Both the position numbers and the translations under genes were made by a program. Positions 52,616 through 60,311 of a stretch of DNA of 64,000 bases are shown piece by piece. The notes beneath the pieces were generated by a model, which was not told where the DNA came from, ran no database searches, and saw nothing but the letters and a program-made list of their open reading frames with translations. Within the stretch, counting starts at the first letter, position 1. Each line of letters opens with the position of its first letter. The DNA comes from JANQJA01 sp965267485 (GTDB lineage Bacteria; Pseudomonadota; Gammaproteobacteria; Pseudomonadales; Azotimanducaceae), in assembly GCA_965267485.1 (NCBI GenBank), contig OZ254080.1:4668027-4732026 (forward strand), in the 5' to 3' direction.

Positions 52616-53143
52616 TTAGTCTTGTTGTTTGTGAGATTCGACGAGTTGCTGGAACTGTGCTTCGTCTTCTTCCGACCAGATGAAACGGCGGAAGCCGACA
52701 ACGTAGAGAGCGACCAGTGACAGGCCGCCCAGCCAGATGGCGTAGACCTGCCACGCGGTCGCTGTCGGGAAGCCCGCGACATAACCGGTTTCGCCGGTCT
52801 CAAGATAGTGCTGGTAGGCGCCGAAGAGGTTCCACCAGACGAAGAGCGCAACGCCCAGACACGCGGTGAGCGCGATCAGCATTGACGCGTTTGTCTTGGG
52901 GCCGCCGACGCCGAGCGCGATGAGCAGGTGACACTGGACGAGAACCACCACCTGGAACGCGAAGCCGAGGCTCGATATGTCCGCCAGTCGCGCCGCGCCG
53001 TCGCCGCCCATCATGACGCCGGGGAGTTCCGGATGTGCGAGACCGGCTGCCCCCTCAGCCACAGGCGCGAGGGCGATGGCGACGAGGATCAGGCATTCGA
53101 TGATGCCGGTGACGAGAATGGCAATGGCGAGTCTGTGCTGCAT
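52616..53143 (-). CDS. Small four-helix membrane protein upstream of the symporter
   Basis: The 175-residue protein is not recognised. It has four hydrophobic segments (about 7-28, 60-78, 86-105 and 132-150) and a charged C-terminal tail. It lies 9 bases upstream of the SSS symporter gene in the same direction, so it is probably co-expressed as an accessory or regulatory partner. The loop between helices 1 and 2 is methionine- and glycine-rich (PGVMMGGDG). Confidence 0.6.
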   Translation of the reverse strand: MQHRLAIAILVTGIIECLILVAIALAPVAEGAAGLAHPELPGVMMGGDGAARLADISSLGFAFQVVVLVQCHLLIALGVGGPKTNASMLIALTACLGVALFVWWNLFGAYQHYLETGETGYVAGFPTATAWQVYAIWLGGLSLVALYVVGFRRFIWSEEDEAQFQQLVESHKQQD

Positions 53144-53214
53144 GGGTGAAATCTAGCACACAAAATCACGGCATATTGGGCGATGGCATCATCTTGCGGA
53201 ATGTTGGTCCGATA

Positions 53215-53233
53215 TTGACTTGGAGCAAGTCAA
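53215..53233. promoter_or_regulatory. Perfect palindrome upstream of ompW
   Basis: TTGACTTG-GAG-CAAGTCAA is a perfect 8-bp inverted repeat with a 3-base centre, 56 bases before the ompW start. A TAAAGT/TTTAAA -10-like run lies at 53249-53256, placing the palindrome at the -35. The regulator is unknown. Confidence 0.6.
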
Positions 53234-53288
53234 TGACGCTTTGCCTCTTTTAAAGTTCGTCTGCATTGACTAGCACAGGAGAAATACA

Positions 53289-53978
53289 ATGCGAATCTCA
53301 CACCTGGTTGGTCTGGTTGTTCTGCTGTTGGGGCTTTCTTCGCCAGCGCTTGCACACGAAAAGGGTGATTTCATCCTCCGTGCCGGTGCTGCAAACGTCT
53401 CACCAAACGAGGATTCAGATCGCATCGACATTGCCGGCCTCGCGGTCCTCGACGGTGTGACCGTCGATTCGAACACGCAGCTCGGTATCACACTGACCTA
53501 CATGCTGACGGAAAATCTCGGCCTGGGGGTTCTGGCCGCGACGCCGTTCGAGCACGACATTGCGATCGAGAACGCACCGGTGAAGGCAGGCTCCACCAAG
53601 CATCTGCCGCCCACGATTACGCTGCAGTATTTCTTCGGTGAAAGCTCAGACGCGTTTCGTCCGTACGTTGGTGCAGGCATCAACAACACGACCTTCTTCG
53701 AAGAGGATGTTGATCCGCAGCTGAACGCTGCGCTCGACGGCATCGTCGGCCTGCCCGCGGGCACGGTGGATGCCAGCCTCGATCTGGATGCGTCCTGGGG
53801 TCTCGCGCTTGAAGCTGGCTTCGACTACAAGCTGGGTGACAACTGGGGGATCAACGGTGCCATCTGGTACATCGACATCTCGACCGACGCCACGGTATCG
53901 ACAGCGGTTGCTGATGTGCCTTTTGGCGTAGACATTGATCCATTGGTCTTTATGTTCGGCCTCTCTTACACGTTCTGA
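53289..53978 (+). CDS. ompW: OmpW-family outer membrane protein
   Basis: This 229-residue protein has a signal peptide (about 1-22, ending ALA) and a beta-barrel with alternating hydrophobic strands ending in Phe (LSYTF). The domain start HEKGDFILRAGAANVSPNEDS and the strand ILTYMLTENLG are typical of OmpW, an eight-strand barrel thought to pass small hydrophobic compounds. AGGAG precedes the ATG. The gene has its own palindrome and terminator. Confidence 0.93.
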   Translation: MRISHLVGLVVLLLGLSSPALAHEKGDFILRAGAANVSPNEDSDRIDIAGLAVLDGVTVDSNTQLGITLTYMLTENLGLGVLAATPFEHDIAIENAPVKAGSTKHLPPTITLQYFFGESSDAFRPYVGAGINNTTFFEEDVDPQLNAALDGIVGLPAGTVDASLDLDASWGLALEAGFDYKLGDNWGINGAIWYIDISTDATVSTAVADVPFGVDIDPLVFMFGLSYTF

Positions 53979-53997
53979 TCTGACGGGCCAGAAACAG

Positions 53998-54035
53998 AAA
54001 AGGCCCGCCGGGGTTCACCCGGCGGGCCTTTTTTT
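53998..54035. terminator. Bidirectional terminator between ompW and hemN
   Basis: A long stem AAAGGCCCGCCGGG (to 54013) pairs with CCCGGCGGGCCTTT (from 54018) around TTCA, with a 7-base T run on the plus strand and a TTTTCTGTTTC tail on the minus strand. It serves both convergent genes. Confidence 0.95.
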
Positions 54036-54053
54036 GTGCCTGCTTTGACGCGG

Positions 54054-55421
54054 TCAGATGGCTTTGGAGAACCGGTTCGGTTCGGCGTTGCCGAGGTAGC
54101 GGTCGAACACCATGCAGATATTGCGAATCAGCAGACGCCCCTGCTCGGTGACACGAATGCCCGCGTCGTCGAAGTCGAGCAATCCGTCTTCGGCCATCGG
54201 CAGAAGCTCGGCGATCTCGTCTTCGTAGACGGTTGCCATGTCGACACCGAATCGCCTGTTGATATCTGCATAGTCCAGCTCGAACTGGCAGATCAGCGCC
54301 ATGATGATGGCCTTGCGGATGCGGTCATCCTCGTCGATGGCGACCCCCCTTTCGATCGGCAGTCGGTGTTCGTCGATGGCGCGTTCGTAGTCGGCCATGT
54401 CCTTGGCGTTCTGCGTGTACAGGTCGCCGACCTGGCTGATCGCCGTGAGCCCCATCGCGACCATGTCGCAATCGGCAAAGGTCGAGTAACCCTGGAAATT
54501 GCGATGAAGCTCTCCGGCCTGCTGAGCGCGAGCCAGTTCGTCATCGGGCTTCGCGAAGTGGTCCATGCCGATGTAGCAGTACCCTGACGCCGTGAGCATC
54601 TCGATGCTCTGCTTGAGGATCTGCAGCTTCTCGTCGGCCTTGGGCAGGTCGATGACGCTGATGCGCTTCTGCGGCGTGAACCGCTCCGGCAGGTGAGCAT
54701 AGTTGTACATCGAGATGCGGTCGGGCGAGAGCTCGACCACCTGGCGAATGGTATTGGCGATCGTCGACAGGGTCTGGAACGGCAGTCCGTAAATCAGGTC
54801 GACGCTGATCGAGCGAAAGCCTTCTGCCCGGGCAACATCGACAATCAGCTTCGTCGATTCATAGGACTGGACCCGGTTCACGGCTTTCTGAACCTGTGGC
54901 TCGAAGTCCTGGATGCCGAAAGACAGCCGATTGAAACCGGCGGCGCGCAAGGCCTGGATGCGCGTTGCATCCACGGTGCGCGGGTCGATCTCGATCCCGA
55001 ACTCGCCTTCATCGTCGCTCGCGAGATCAAAGTGCTGGCGAATGAAATCCATCAGCCCGCGCACCTGCTCATCGTCGAGGAACGTCGGCGTGCCGCCGCC
55101 CCAGTGAATTTGCGAGACCGTGCGGCCCTTGTACAGCGGCGCGTGCATCTCGATCTCGCGCTTCAGGTAGCCGAGGTAGCGTGACGCCTTTGATTTGTCG
55201 CGGGTCACGATCTTCGAGCAGGCACAGTAGTAGCAGAGGTACCGGCAAAACGGGATGTGAACGTACAGTGACAGCGGGCGATCCTTGCGTGAGGATGCCT
55301 CGACGGCGCGAGCGTAGTCGGCTTCGCGGATGTCATGGAACTGCAGCGCGGTCGGGTAGGACGTGTAGCGCGGTCCCTTGACGTCGTATTTTCGGATGAG
55401 GTCGAGATCGACGATAGACAT
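54054..55421 (-). CDS. hemN: Oxygen-independent coproporphyrinogen III dehydrogenase
   Basis: HemN is a radical-SAM enzyme that makes protoporphyrinogen IX without O2. The cluster ligands C59, C63 and C66 (CRYLCYYCAC) are present with C68 following, as in E. coli HemN, and HIPFC and GGGTP motifs flank them. The 455-residue length matches true HemN rather than HemW. An FNR/Anr site is upstream. Confidence 0.95.
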   Translation of the reverse strand: MSIVDLDLIRKYDVKGPRYTSYPTALQFHDIREADYARAVEASSRKDRPLSLYVHIPFCRYLCYYCACSKIVTRDKSKASRYLGYLKREIEMHAPLYKGRTVSQIHWGGGTPTFLDDEQVRGLMDFIRQHFDLASDDEGEFGIEIDPRTVDATRIQALRAAGFNRLSFGIQDFEPQVQKAVNRVQSYESTKLIVDVARAEGFRSISVDLIYGLPFQTLSTIANTIRQVVELSPDRISMYNYAHLPERFTPQKRISVIDLPKADEKLQILKQSIEMLTASGYCYIGMDHFAKPDDELARAQQAGELHRNFQGYSTFADCDMVAMGLTAISQVGDLYTQNAKDMADYERAIDEHRLPIERGVAIDEDDRIRKAIIMALICQFELDYADINRRFGVDMATVYEDEIAELLPMAEDGLLDFDDAGIRVTEQGRLLIRNICMVFDRYLGNAEPNRFSKAI

Positions 55422-55444
55422 AGGGGTCTCCTGATGAGGGTGCC

Positions 55445-55486
55445 ATCCTAGTCGGGCGCCCGCAGGTGTTCATTGACCCGGGTCAA
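55445..55486 (-). promoter_or_regulatory. FNR/Anr-dependent promoter of hemN
   Basis: The perfect palindrome TTGAC-CCGG-GTCAA (55473-55486) matches the FNR/Anr half sites TTGAY. On the minus strand TAGGAT (55445-55450) is a -10, giving a start near 55438. The palindrome is then centred at -41.5, the class II FNR position. The 16-base leader carries AGGAG before the ATG. Confidence 0.75.
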
Positions 55487-55543
55487 CTCGGCGGGCGACT
55501 GGACAGATGCGCGCCTCCCCGACGTTCGTTACAGTACCGGCCG

Positions 55544-56152
55544 ATGCGACCCAAACTGCTCTTTGTGACTGATCCGCTCTGCGCCTGGTGCTGGGGCACC
55601 CTGCCGGAACTCGAGGCCGCGCGGCGTCAGCTCGGCGACGAGGTGGAATTCGATCTGATCATGGCCGGCATGCGGGTCGGCACCGATGAGGGGCTGGCGG
55701 AGTACAACCGTCGACGGCTGCTGAAGCTGTGGCGGGAGGTGAGGCAGGTGACGGGTCAGGTGTTTTCGGAGCAGTTCCCCGCCGGTTTTGTCTTCGACAG
55801 TGCGCGGGCGTGCCGGGCGGTTGAGATGGCACGACACGACGGCGGCGGCCCGCCGTGGGCATTCTTCTCGCGATTGCAGGCAGCGTTCTTTGTCGACGCG
55901 CGCGATACCGGCAGTATCGACGTGCTCGCAGATCTGCTTGAGCTGGATGCCGGTACGGTGGCCGGGCGCGTGGATGATCCCCAGTACGGGGCTGCGGTTG
56001 ACGCAAACGTCGATCTGATCGAGCGTTTGTCAGCGCATGCGCTGCCGAATATCCAGCTCGATGTTGGTGAGGGCTACCGGCTCCTCAGCGGTGGCTACAT
56101 CTCGTCGGAATTCCTTGTCGACGGCATTCGCGAACGCATGGCGACAGCGTAA
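55544..56152 (+). CDS. DsbA-family thioredoxin-fold protein
   Basis: The 202-residue protein starts with a strand and the active-site motif CAWC (C13, C16) in TDPLCAWCWG, then an inserted helical domain and a C-terminal GYRLLSGGY segment. There is no signal peptide, so it acts in the cytosol and resembles FrnE-type DsbA homologues or 2-hydroxychromene-2-carboxylate isomerase relatives. ATG 55544 is chosen because it begins this fold; it lies close to the hemN regulatory region on the opposite strand. Function unknown. Confidence 0.75.
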   Translation: MRPKLLFVTDPLCAWCWGTLPELEAARRQLGDEVEFDLIMAGMRVGTDEGLAEYNRRRLLKLWREVRQVTGQVFSEQFPAGFVFDSARACRAVEMARHDGGGPPWAFFSRLQAAFFVDARDTGSIDVLADLLELDAGTVAGRVDDPQYGAAVDANVDLIERLSAHALPNIQLDVGEGYRLLSGGYISSEFLVDGIRERMATA

Positions 56153-56165
56153 TTCCAACAGGCCT

Positions 56166-56765
56166 TTAGCGCGTCGCCCACTCGATGGCATCACGCAGCT
56201 TGTCCTTGCCGAAGAAGATCTCGTCGCCAACGTAGAACGTCGGTGAGCCGAACGTGCCCCGCGCAACTGTCTGCTCCGTCAGGTCAATCAGGCCCTGCTT
56301 GACCCCGGGCTGCGACATACCGGCAATGATCTCGTCTGCCGGCAGCGATGCGGCCTCGAGAGTCTCGCGAATCAGGTCGTCCTCGTCCATCTTCCGGGCC
56401 TGCTCCCACATGGCCTGGTACATCGCCTCGATGTAGTCCATGTAGTAGTCCTGGCTGTGCGCGAACACCGCGCCGCGCATCATCTTGAGTGTGTTCACCG
56501 GGAAGTGCGGGTTGGGCACCTGTCGCTCGATGCCCCAGGCCGCGCAGAACCGGCCGGTTTCGATCGACTGGTATTCGCCCTTGTTGCGGATACCCTGCAG
56601 TGCGACGGCGGGCGAGACATTGCCCGTCGCCTTGAACACACCCCCCAGCAGAATCGGCACGTAGTCGAAGCTCACGCCGTGGCGTTCGGTGGCCATCGGG
56701 ATCACCCGGTGCACAAGGTAGGCATTGGGGCTGCCGAAGTCGTAGTGGAATTCGATTGTGGGCAT
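56166..56765 (-). CDS. 2-hydroxychromene-2-carboxylate isomerase family (DsbA/kappa-GST fold)
   Basis: The 199-residue protein starts IEFHYDFGSPNAYL, with Ser12 in the place of the first CxxC cysteine, a feature of kappa-class glutathione transferases and hydroxychromene carboxylate isomerases. It also has the GGVFKATGN and TFGSPTFYV segments. The latter enzymes act in naphthalene-type aromatic degradation with glutathione, but homologues are often unassigned. ATG 56765 starts at the fold. It is encoded 11 bases after the SDR gene on the same strand, and gshA (glutathione) is nearby. Confidence 0.85.
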   Translation of the reverse strand: MPTIEFHYDFGSPNAYLVHRVIPMATERHGVSFDYVPILLGGVFKATGNVSPAVALQGIRNKGEYQSIETGRFCAAWGIERQVPNPHFPVNTLKMMRGAVFAHSQDYYMDYIEAMYQAMWEQARKMDEDDLIRETLEAASLPADEIIAGMSQPGVKQGLIDLTEQTVARGTFGSPTFYVGDEIFFGKDKLRDAIEWATR

Positions 56766-56776
56766 CGTCTGTTTCC

Positions 56777-57544
56777 CTAGCTGTTCCACCACGGGAGGTC
56801 CGAGTGCGACCGGAGGTCGATCTCATGGGTCCAGGTGGATCGCGGTTGCTGAGCAAGCTGATAGTAGGTTTCGGCAACGGCTTGTGGCTCAATCAGACCG
56901 TCGCGGGTGCCGCGCTCCTCGCGGAGGGCCGCAAATCGTTCGGGGCCGAGCATCTTGCCGAGCGTGTCCGGCGCATCGACGGCACCGTCGAGAATGATGT
57001 GCGCGATGTGAATCCCCTTCGGGCCGAATTCGGCGTTCAAAGTCTGGCACAGCATCCGTCGGCCGCCCATGGCAGCGGCATGCGAGTGCTGCCCGGCGTT
57101 GCCGCGCACCGCGGCGGTTGCCGACGTGACCAACAGCGTACCGTGGCCGCGCGCCTCCATGTGCGGGAATAGCGATGACGCAAACCTGAACAGGCCGAAC
57201 GTCGCGAGGCGCCATCCCATCTCGAACGCCTTGTAGCTGGTGTCGTTCAGTGAGCGGTTACCAATCTGCGCACCGAGGTTGAAGACAGCGACATCAATCG
57301 GGCCGATGTTGTCTTCGATGTGCGCGACGCGGGATTCAATCGCGTCTTCATCGGCCGCGTTCATGAGAAAGCCGCTGGCCTTGCCGCCGGCGTTCTCAAT
57401 CTCGCCCACGAGCTTGCCGAGGCCGGCTTCATCGCTCCGCCGGCAGAGGACAGCATGGTATCCCTCGGCCGCGAAGCGTTTGCCAACGGTACCGCCGATA
57501 CCGGCACCGGCACCGAGAATCAGGCAGACGGGTTGCTCTGGCAT
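56777..57544 (-). CDS. Atypical short-chain dehydrogenase (SDR) lacking the catalytic tetrad
   Basis: The 255-residue protein has an SDR Rossmann start with the cofactor motif GAGAGIG (11-17) and the NLGA strand, so a nucleotide is probably still bound. By alignment with classical SDRs, Ser141 remains, but the tyrosine and lysine positions read H155 and M159 (GQHSHAAAMGG), and the catalytic asparagine position reads Ala. It is probably not a normal dehydrogenase. The isomerase-family gene follows 11 bases downstream, so they may act together. Confidence 0.8.
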   Translation of the reverse strand: MPEQPVCLILGAGAGIGGTVGKRFAAEGYHAVLCRRSDEAGLGKLVGEIENAGGKASGFLMNAADEDAIESRVAHIEDNIGPIDVAVFNLGAQIGNRSLNDTSYKAFEMGWRLATFGLFRFASSLFPHMEARGHGTLLVTSATAAVRGNAGQHSHAAAMGGRRMLCQTLNAEFGPKGIHIAHIILDGAVDAPDTLGKMLGPERFAALREERGTRDGLIEPQAVAETYYQLAQQPRSTWTHEIDLRSHSDLPWWNS

Positions 57545-57618
57545 GACGGCTCCTGAATCGTGTATCTACACCTAATAATGCACGAAATCGGCAGGCGCGT
57601 CAGCAGCAGAGGCGCGAC

Positions 57619-58122
57619 TCAGGCAGTCGCCGGAGACGGTTTGAGGATTTGCAGGATGCCGATTGCCGCGAGCCCGACGAAGCCGACCATCGTCCAGCCG
57701 GGAATCGTGAGTCCGAGGAAGACCCAGTTGACCTCCGCACAGGTGCCATCGCCGGCGAAGACCATTTGCAGCACCTCGGCAAACGAAAAGACATCGAGCA
57801 GATAGTCGAGCCCCGGCCCGCAGGCCGGAACCTGGTCTTCGGGCAGGCTCTGCAGCCAGAGCTGGCGACCCGCAAGGATGCCGCCAATGATTGACGCCAG
57901 GATCATGAGCCCGCCATAGACGCGGACGCCGGGTGCGGCCGGATTGTGCAGGGCGGCGATCAGCGCAATGACCCCGGCAGCGATGACGGCGACGCGCTGA
58001 AACACGCACAGCGGGCAGGGTTCCATGCCCATCACATGCTCCATGTAGAGCGCGGCGGCCATGGCGCCGGCGCAACCTGCGAAGACGAGCGCGAAGATGA
58101 TTCTGGGTGATGGCAGTGTCAT
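57619..58122 (-). CDS. dsbB: Disulfide bond formation protein DsbB
   Basis: DsbB re-oxidises DsbA and passes electrons to ubiquinone. The 167-residue protein has four membrane helices, the first periplasmic cysteine pair CPLC (C36, C39) and the second pair C101 and C128. ATG 58122 is chosen because its start overlaps the acpH stop by 4 bases; a longer frame to 58158 is possible. dsbA is at 16284-16937, far away, as is normal. Confidence 0.93.
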   Translation of the reverse strand: MTLPSPRIIFALVFAGCAGAMAAALYMEHVMGMEPCPLCVFQRVAVIAAGVIALIAALHNPAAPGVRVYGGLMILASIIGGILAGRQLWLQSLPEDQVPACGPGLDYLLDVFSFAEVLQMVFAGDGTCAEVNWVFLGLTIPGWTMVGFVGLAAIGILQILKPSPATA

Positions 58123-58709
58123 TGGTGTCCCTGGTGTTGTTGTCGCCAGTCGCGGCAAAAGGTCTGCAGTTGGGGGAAAAAGAGTCCGAAATCGGATCGA
58201 AGTTCCCCTTCGAGGCGTTCGAACTCGGCAATGCCCCGATCCAGCGGGTTCTCCCGTGAGAGCCGTGAGCCGATGTGGGTCAGCGCGCGGTCGATGAATT
58301 CTACCTCGGTATACCGCTCCAGCGAACGCGACGCTGCCATTCTGTTGGCAACGCGGCGGGCGTCTTCGGGCAGTTCGCTGTCCAGCACCTGACCGAACAC
58401 AGCCTGCTGGAAATCACTGAGTGAGTCATCGTGGTAGTCACGCCAGGCGCGGGCGAGAAAGTGGTCAAAGATCACGTCGAGCATGATGGGTGCGAAACGG
58501 CGAAAGTCCGGCTCAAAGCGCCTGACGCTGTGACGCAGGACGGGGTGACTGTCGGCAAATGCGTCAATGGCCCGGTGCAGGCGGATGCCGCGCTCGACTT
58601 CCGGGTCGAACGCACCCTGCAGTCGACCCTTCACAAAGTCACCCAGGAACGCGCCCACCAGCAGCCCTTCGGATGGCCATGCCAGCCGGAAGTGCGCGAG
58701 GTGATTCAC
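58119..58709 (-). CDS. acpH: Acyl carrier protein phosphodiesterase
   Basis: AcpH removes the phosphopantetheine group from ACP. The 196-residue protein has the family start MNHLAHFRLAWPSEGLLVGAFLGDF and the metal-binding pattern of the HD-like fold (RLHRAIDAFADSHP, APIMLDVIFDHFLA). It overlaps gshA and dsbB by 4 bases each, indicating a tightly coupled gshA-acpH-dsbB operon. Confidence 0.88.
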   Translation of the reverse strand: MNHLAHFRLAWPSEGLLVGAFLGDFVKGRLQGAFDPEVERGIRLHRAIDAFADSHPVLRHSVRRFEPDFRRFAPIMLDVIFDHFLARAWRDYHDDSLSDFQQAVFGQVLDSELPEDARRVANRMAASRSLERYTEVEFIDRALTHIGSRLSRENPLDRGIAEFERLEGELRSDFGLFFPQLQTFCRDWRQQHQGHQ

Positions 58710-60277
58710 AGCAAGTCCCGATACTCGGCGTTGATTCTGGCGAGGTAAGCGTCGAAATCGCCATCGTCTGCTGCTTCGATCTGTGCCTGCTCGGCCAGCG
58801 ACTGCGCGGAGAGCTCGTGAAACGCGGCGACCTCTGCGTCGGTCAGCGGCGCCTGCCTGAACGCCTCGTTGTGCTTGAGCGCCTGGTTCATGGCAAACCG
58901 GAAGTAGGGAATGCCTTCGGTCTTCATGGCCTCGATGATTCGGCCGCTTGGCGTCAGCGTGGCGTCTGCGAGTCGCGCACGCTGCGCCTCGAGGCTCGCA
59001 TGGTACTGATCCCCGCCATGCACCCGGTCCATCGTGTCGGCAATCGGCGCCAGATGCTGCAGGATCTCCTCACCCCACTCGGCGACCGACCGGGCGTTAC
59101 CGCCATCGTCGAGCATAAGCGTGGCATCGCGACCTCGCCAGACAACGGCCTGCATGTTGTCGTTCACCGCCCGGCACAGCAGCTCGTCGTGTTCAGGGCT
59201 GGGCACGAGCAGCGAATGCATCAGCAGCATGTCGAGAAAACGGATCTCGACCTCGTCGATACCAAGCGGCAGGAACGGGTTGATGTCCAGCAGCCGCACT
59301 TCGAGGTATTCGACGCCGGAGGCAGACAGCGCCTTGAGGAAGTTCTGGCCCTTGGCGGGAACGCACTTGGCGCGAATATTGGTGTAGAACTCTGCTTCGG
59401 TCTGCAGGATCGAGTCGTTCACCTGAACGTACTCATCCCCGCGTTTCAGGCCGAGCGCTGTGTACCCCGGAAACGATGTGCAGATGGCGTTGGCCAGTGC
59501 CGAGACGTAGTACTCGAGCCCGTTGTAGCAGATGCCGAGCATGCCGCCCTGGGTTTCGCTCTGGTAGCCGAGGTTGCCGGAGCGCAGCGACGTTGCCCCC
59601 GGTGCGTACAGGCTGCCCTCATCGAAGGCGTCCAGCGAATGGGCCTTGCCCTGGACAAACGACTTGCAGACCGCGGGTGACGCGCCGAACAGGTACACCG
59701 GGAGCCAGGCGAACCGGCGGAAGTTGCGCATCAGATCGAAATAGCGTCGTGACCGGTAGTCGCTCGAGTCTGTCTGCGACTCGGTTGCCGCCAGCTGTTG
59801 CCAGAAGACGTCGGGGAACGAGAAGTTGTAGTGCACCGCGCTGATCGTCTGCATGGCGCGGCCGTAACGATGGCCAAGGCCGTTCCGGTACGTGGTCTTC
59901 AGCTTTGCCGTGTTTGACGTGCCGTATTGTGCCAGCGGGATATCCTTGTCGGCCGGCAGCATGCAGGGCATCGAGGCGGTCCAGAGCACCTCGTCACCGA
60001 GATTGCTGACAACGAATCGGTGCGTGCGGTCCAGATGTGCCAGCGTCTCGTCGATGCTGTCACTGACTGGCGTAATCAGCTCGAGTTGGGACTCCGAGAA
60101 GTCCGTGGTGATCGAGGGATGCGTCAGTTTCGAGCCAAGCGCGGCGGGATGGGGCGTTTGTGCAAGATTCCCGGTTTGATCGACGCGCAGCGCCTCGCGT
60201 TCGATGCCGCGGCGGAATTTCAGCGTCGCCGGATCGCCGGCAAGTGCGCTGAGCTGTGCCTGAATAGTTGTCGCCAT
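58706..60277 (-). CDS. gshA: Glutamate-cysteine ligase
   Basis: GshA makes gamma-glutamylcysteine, the first step of glutathione and also the sulfur donor of some EgtB pathways. The 523-residue protein is of the E. coli (class I) type (518 residues), starting with a GIEREALRVD block that contains the glutamate ligands, and RNGLGHRYG and NFSFPDVFW segments. It leads the gshA-acpH-dsbB cluster and lies 34 bases downstream of pckA. Confidence 0.95.
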   Translation of the reverse strand: MATTIQAQLSALAGDPATLKFRRGIEREALRVDQTGNLAQTPHPAALGSKLTHPSITTDFSESQLELITPVSDSIDETLAHLDRTHRFVVSNLGDEVLWTASMPCMLPADKDIPLAQYGTSNTAKLKTTYRNGLGHRYGRAMQTISAVHYNFSFPDVFWQQLAATESQTDSSDYRSRRYFDLMRNFRRFAWLPVYLFGASPAVCKSFVQGKAHSLDAFDEGSLYAPGATSLRSGNLGYQSETQGGMLGICYNGLEYYVSALANAICTSFPGYTALGLKRGDEYVQVNDSILQTEAEFYTNIRAKCVPAKGQNFLKALSASGVEYLEVRLLDINPFLPLGIDEVEIRFLDMLLMHSLLVPSPEHDELLCRAVNDNMQAVVWRGRDATLMLDDGGNARSVAEWGEEILQHLAPIADTMDRVHGGDQYHASLEAQRARLADATLTPSGRIIEAMKTEGIPYFRFAMNQALKHNEAFRQAPLTDAEVAAFHELSAQSLAEQAQIEAADDGDFDAYLARINAEYRDLL

Positions 60278-60311
60278 GCCTGTGGTACCGCGGGCCTCGC
60301 CGGTCGTGCTG

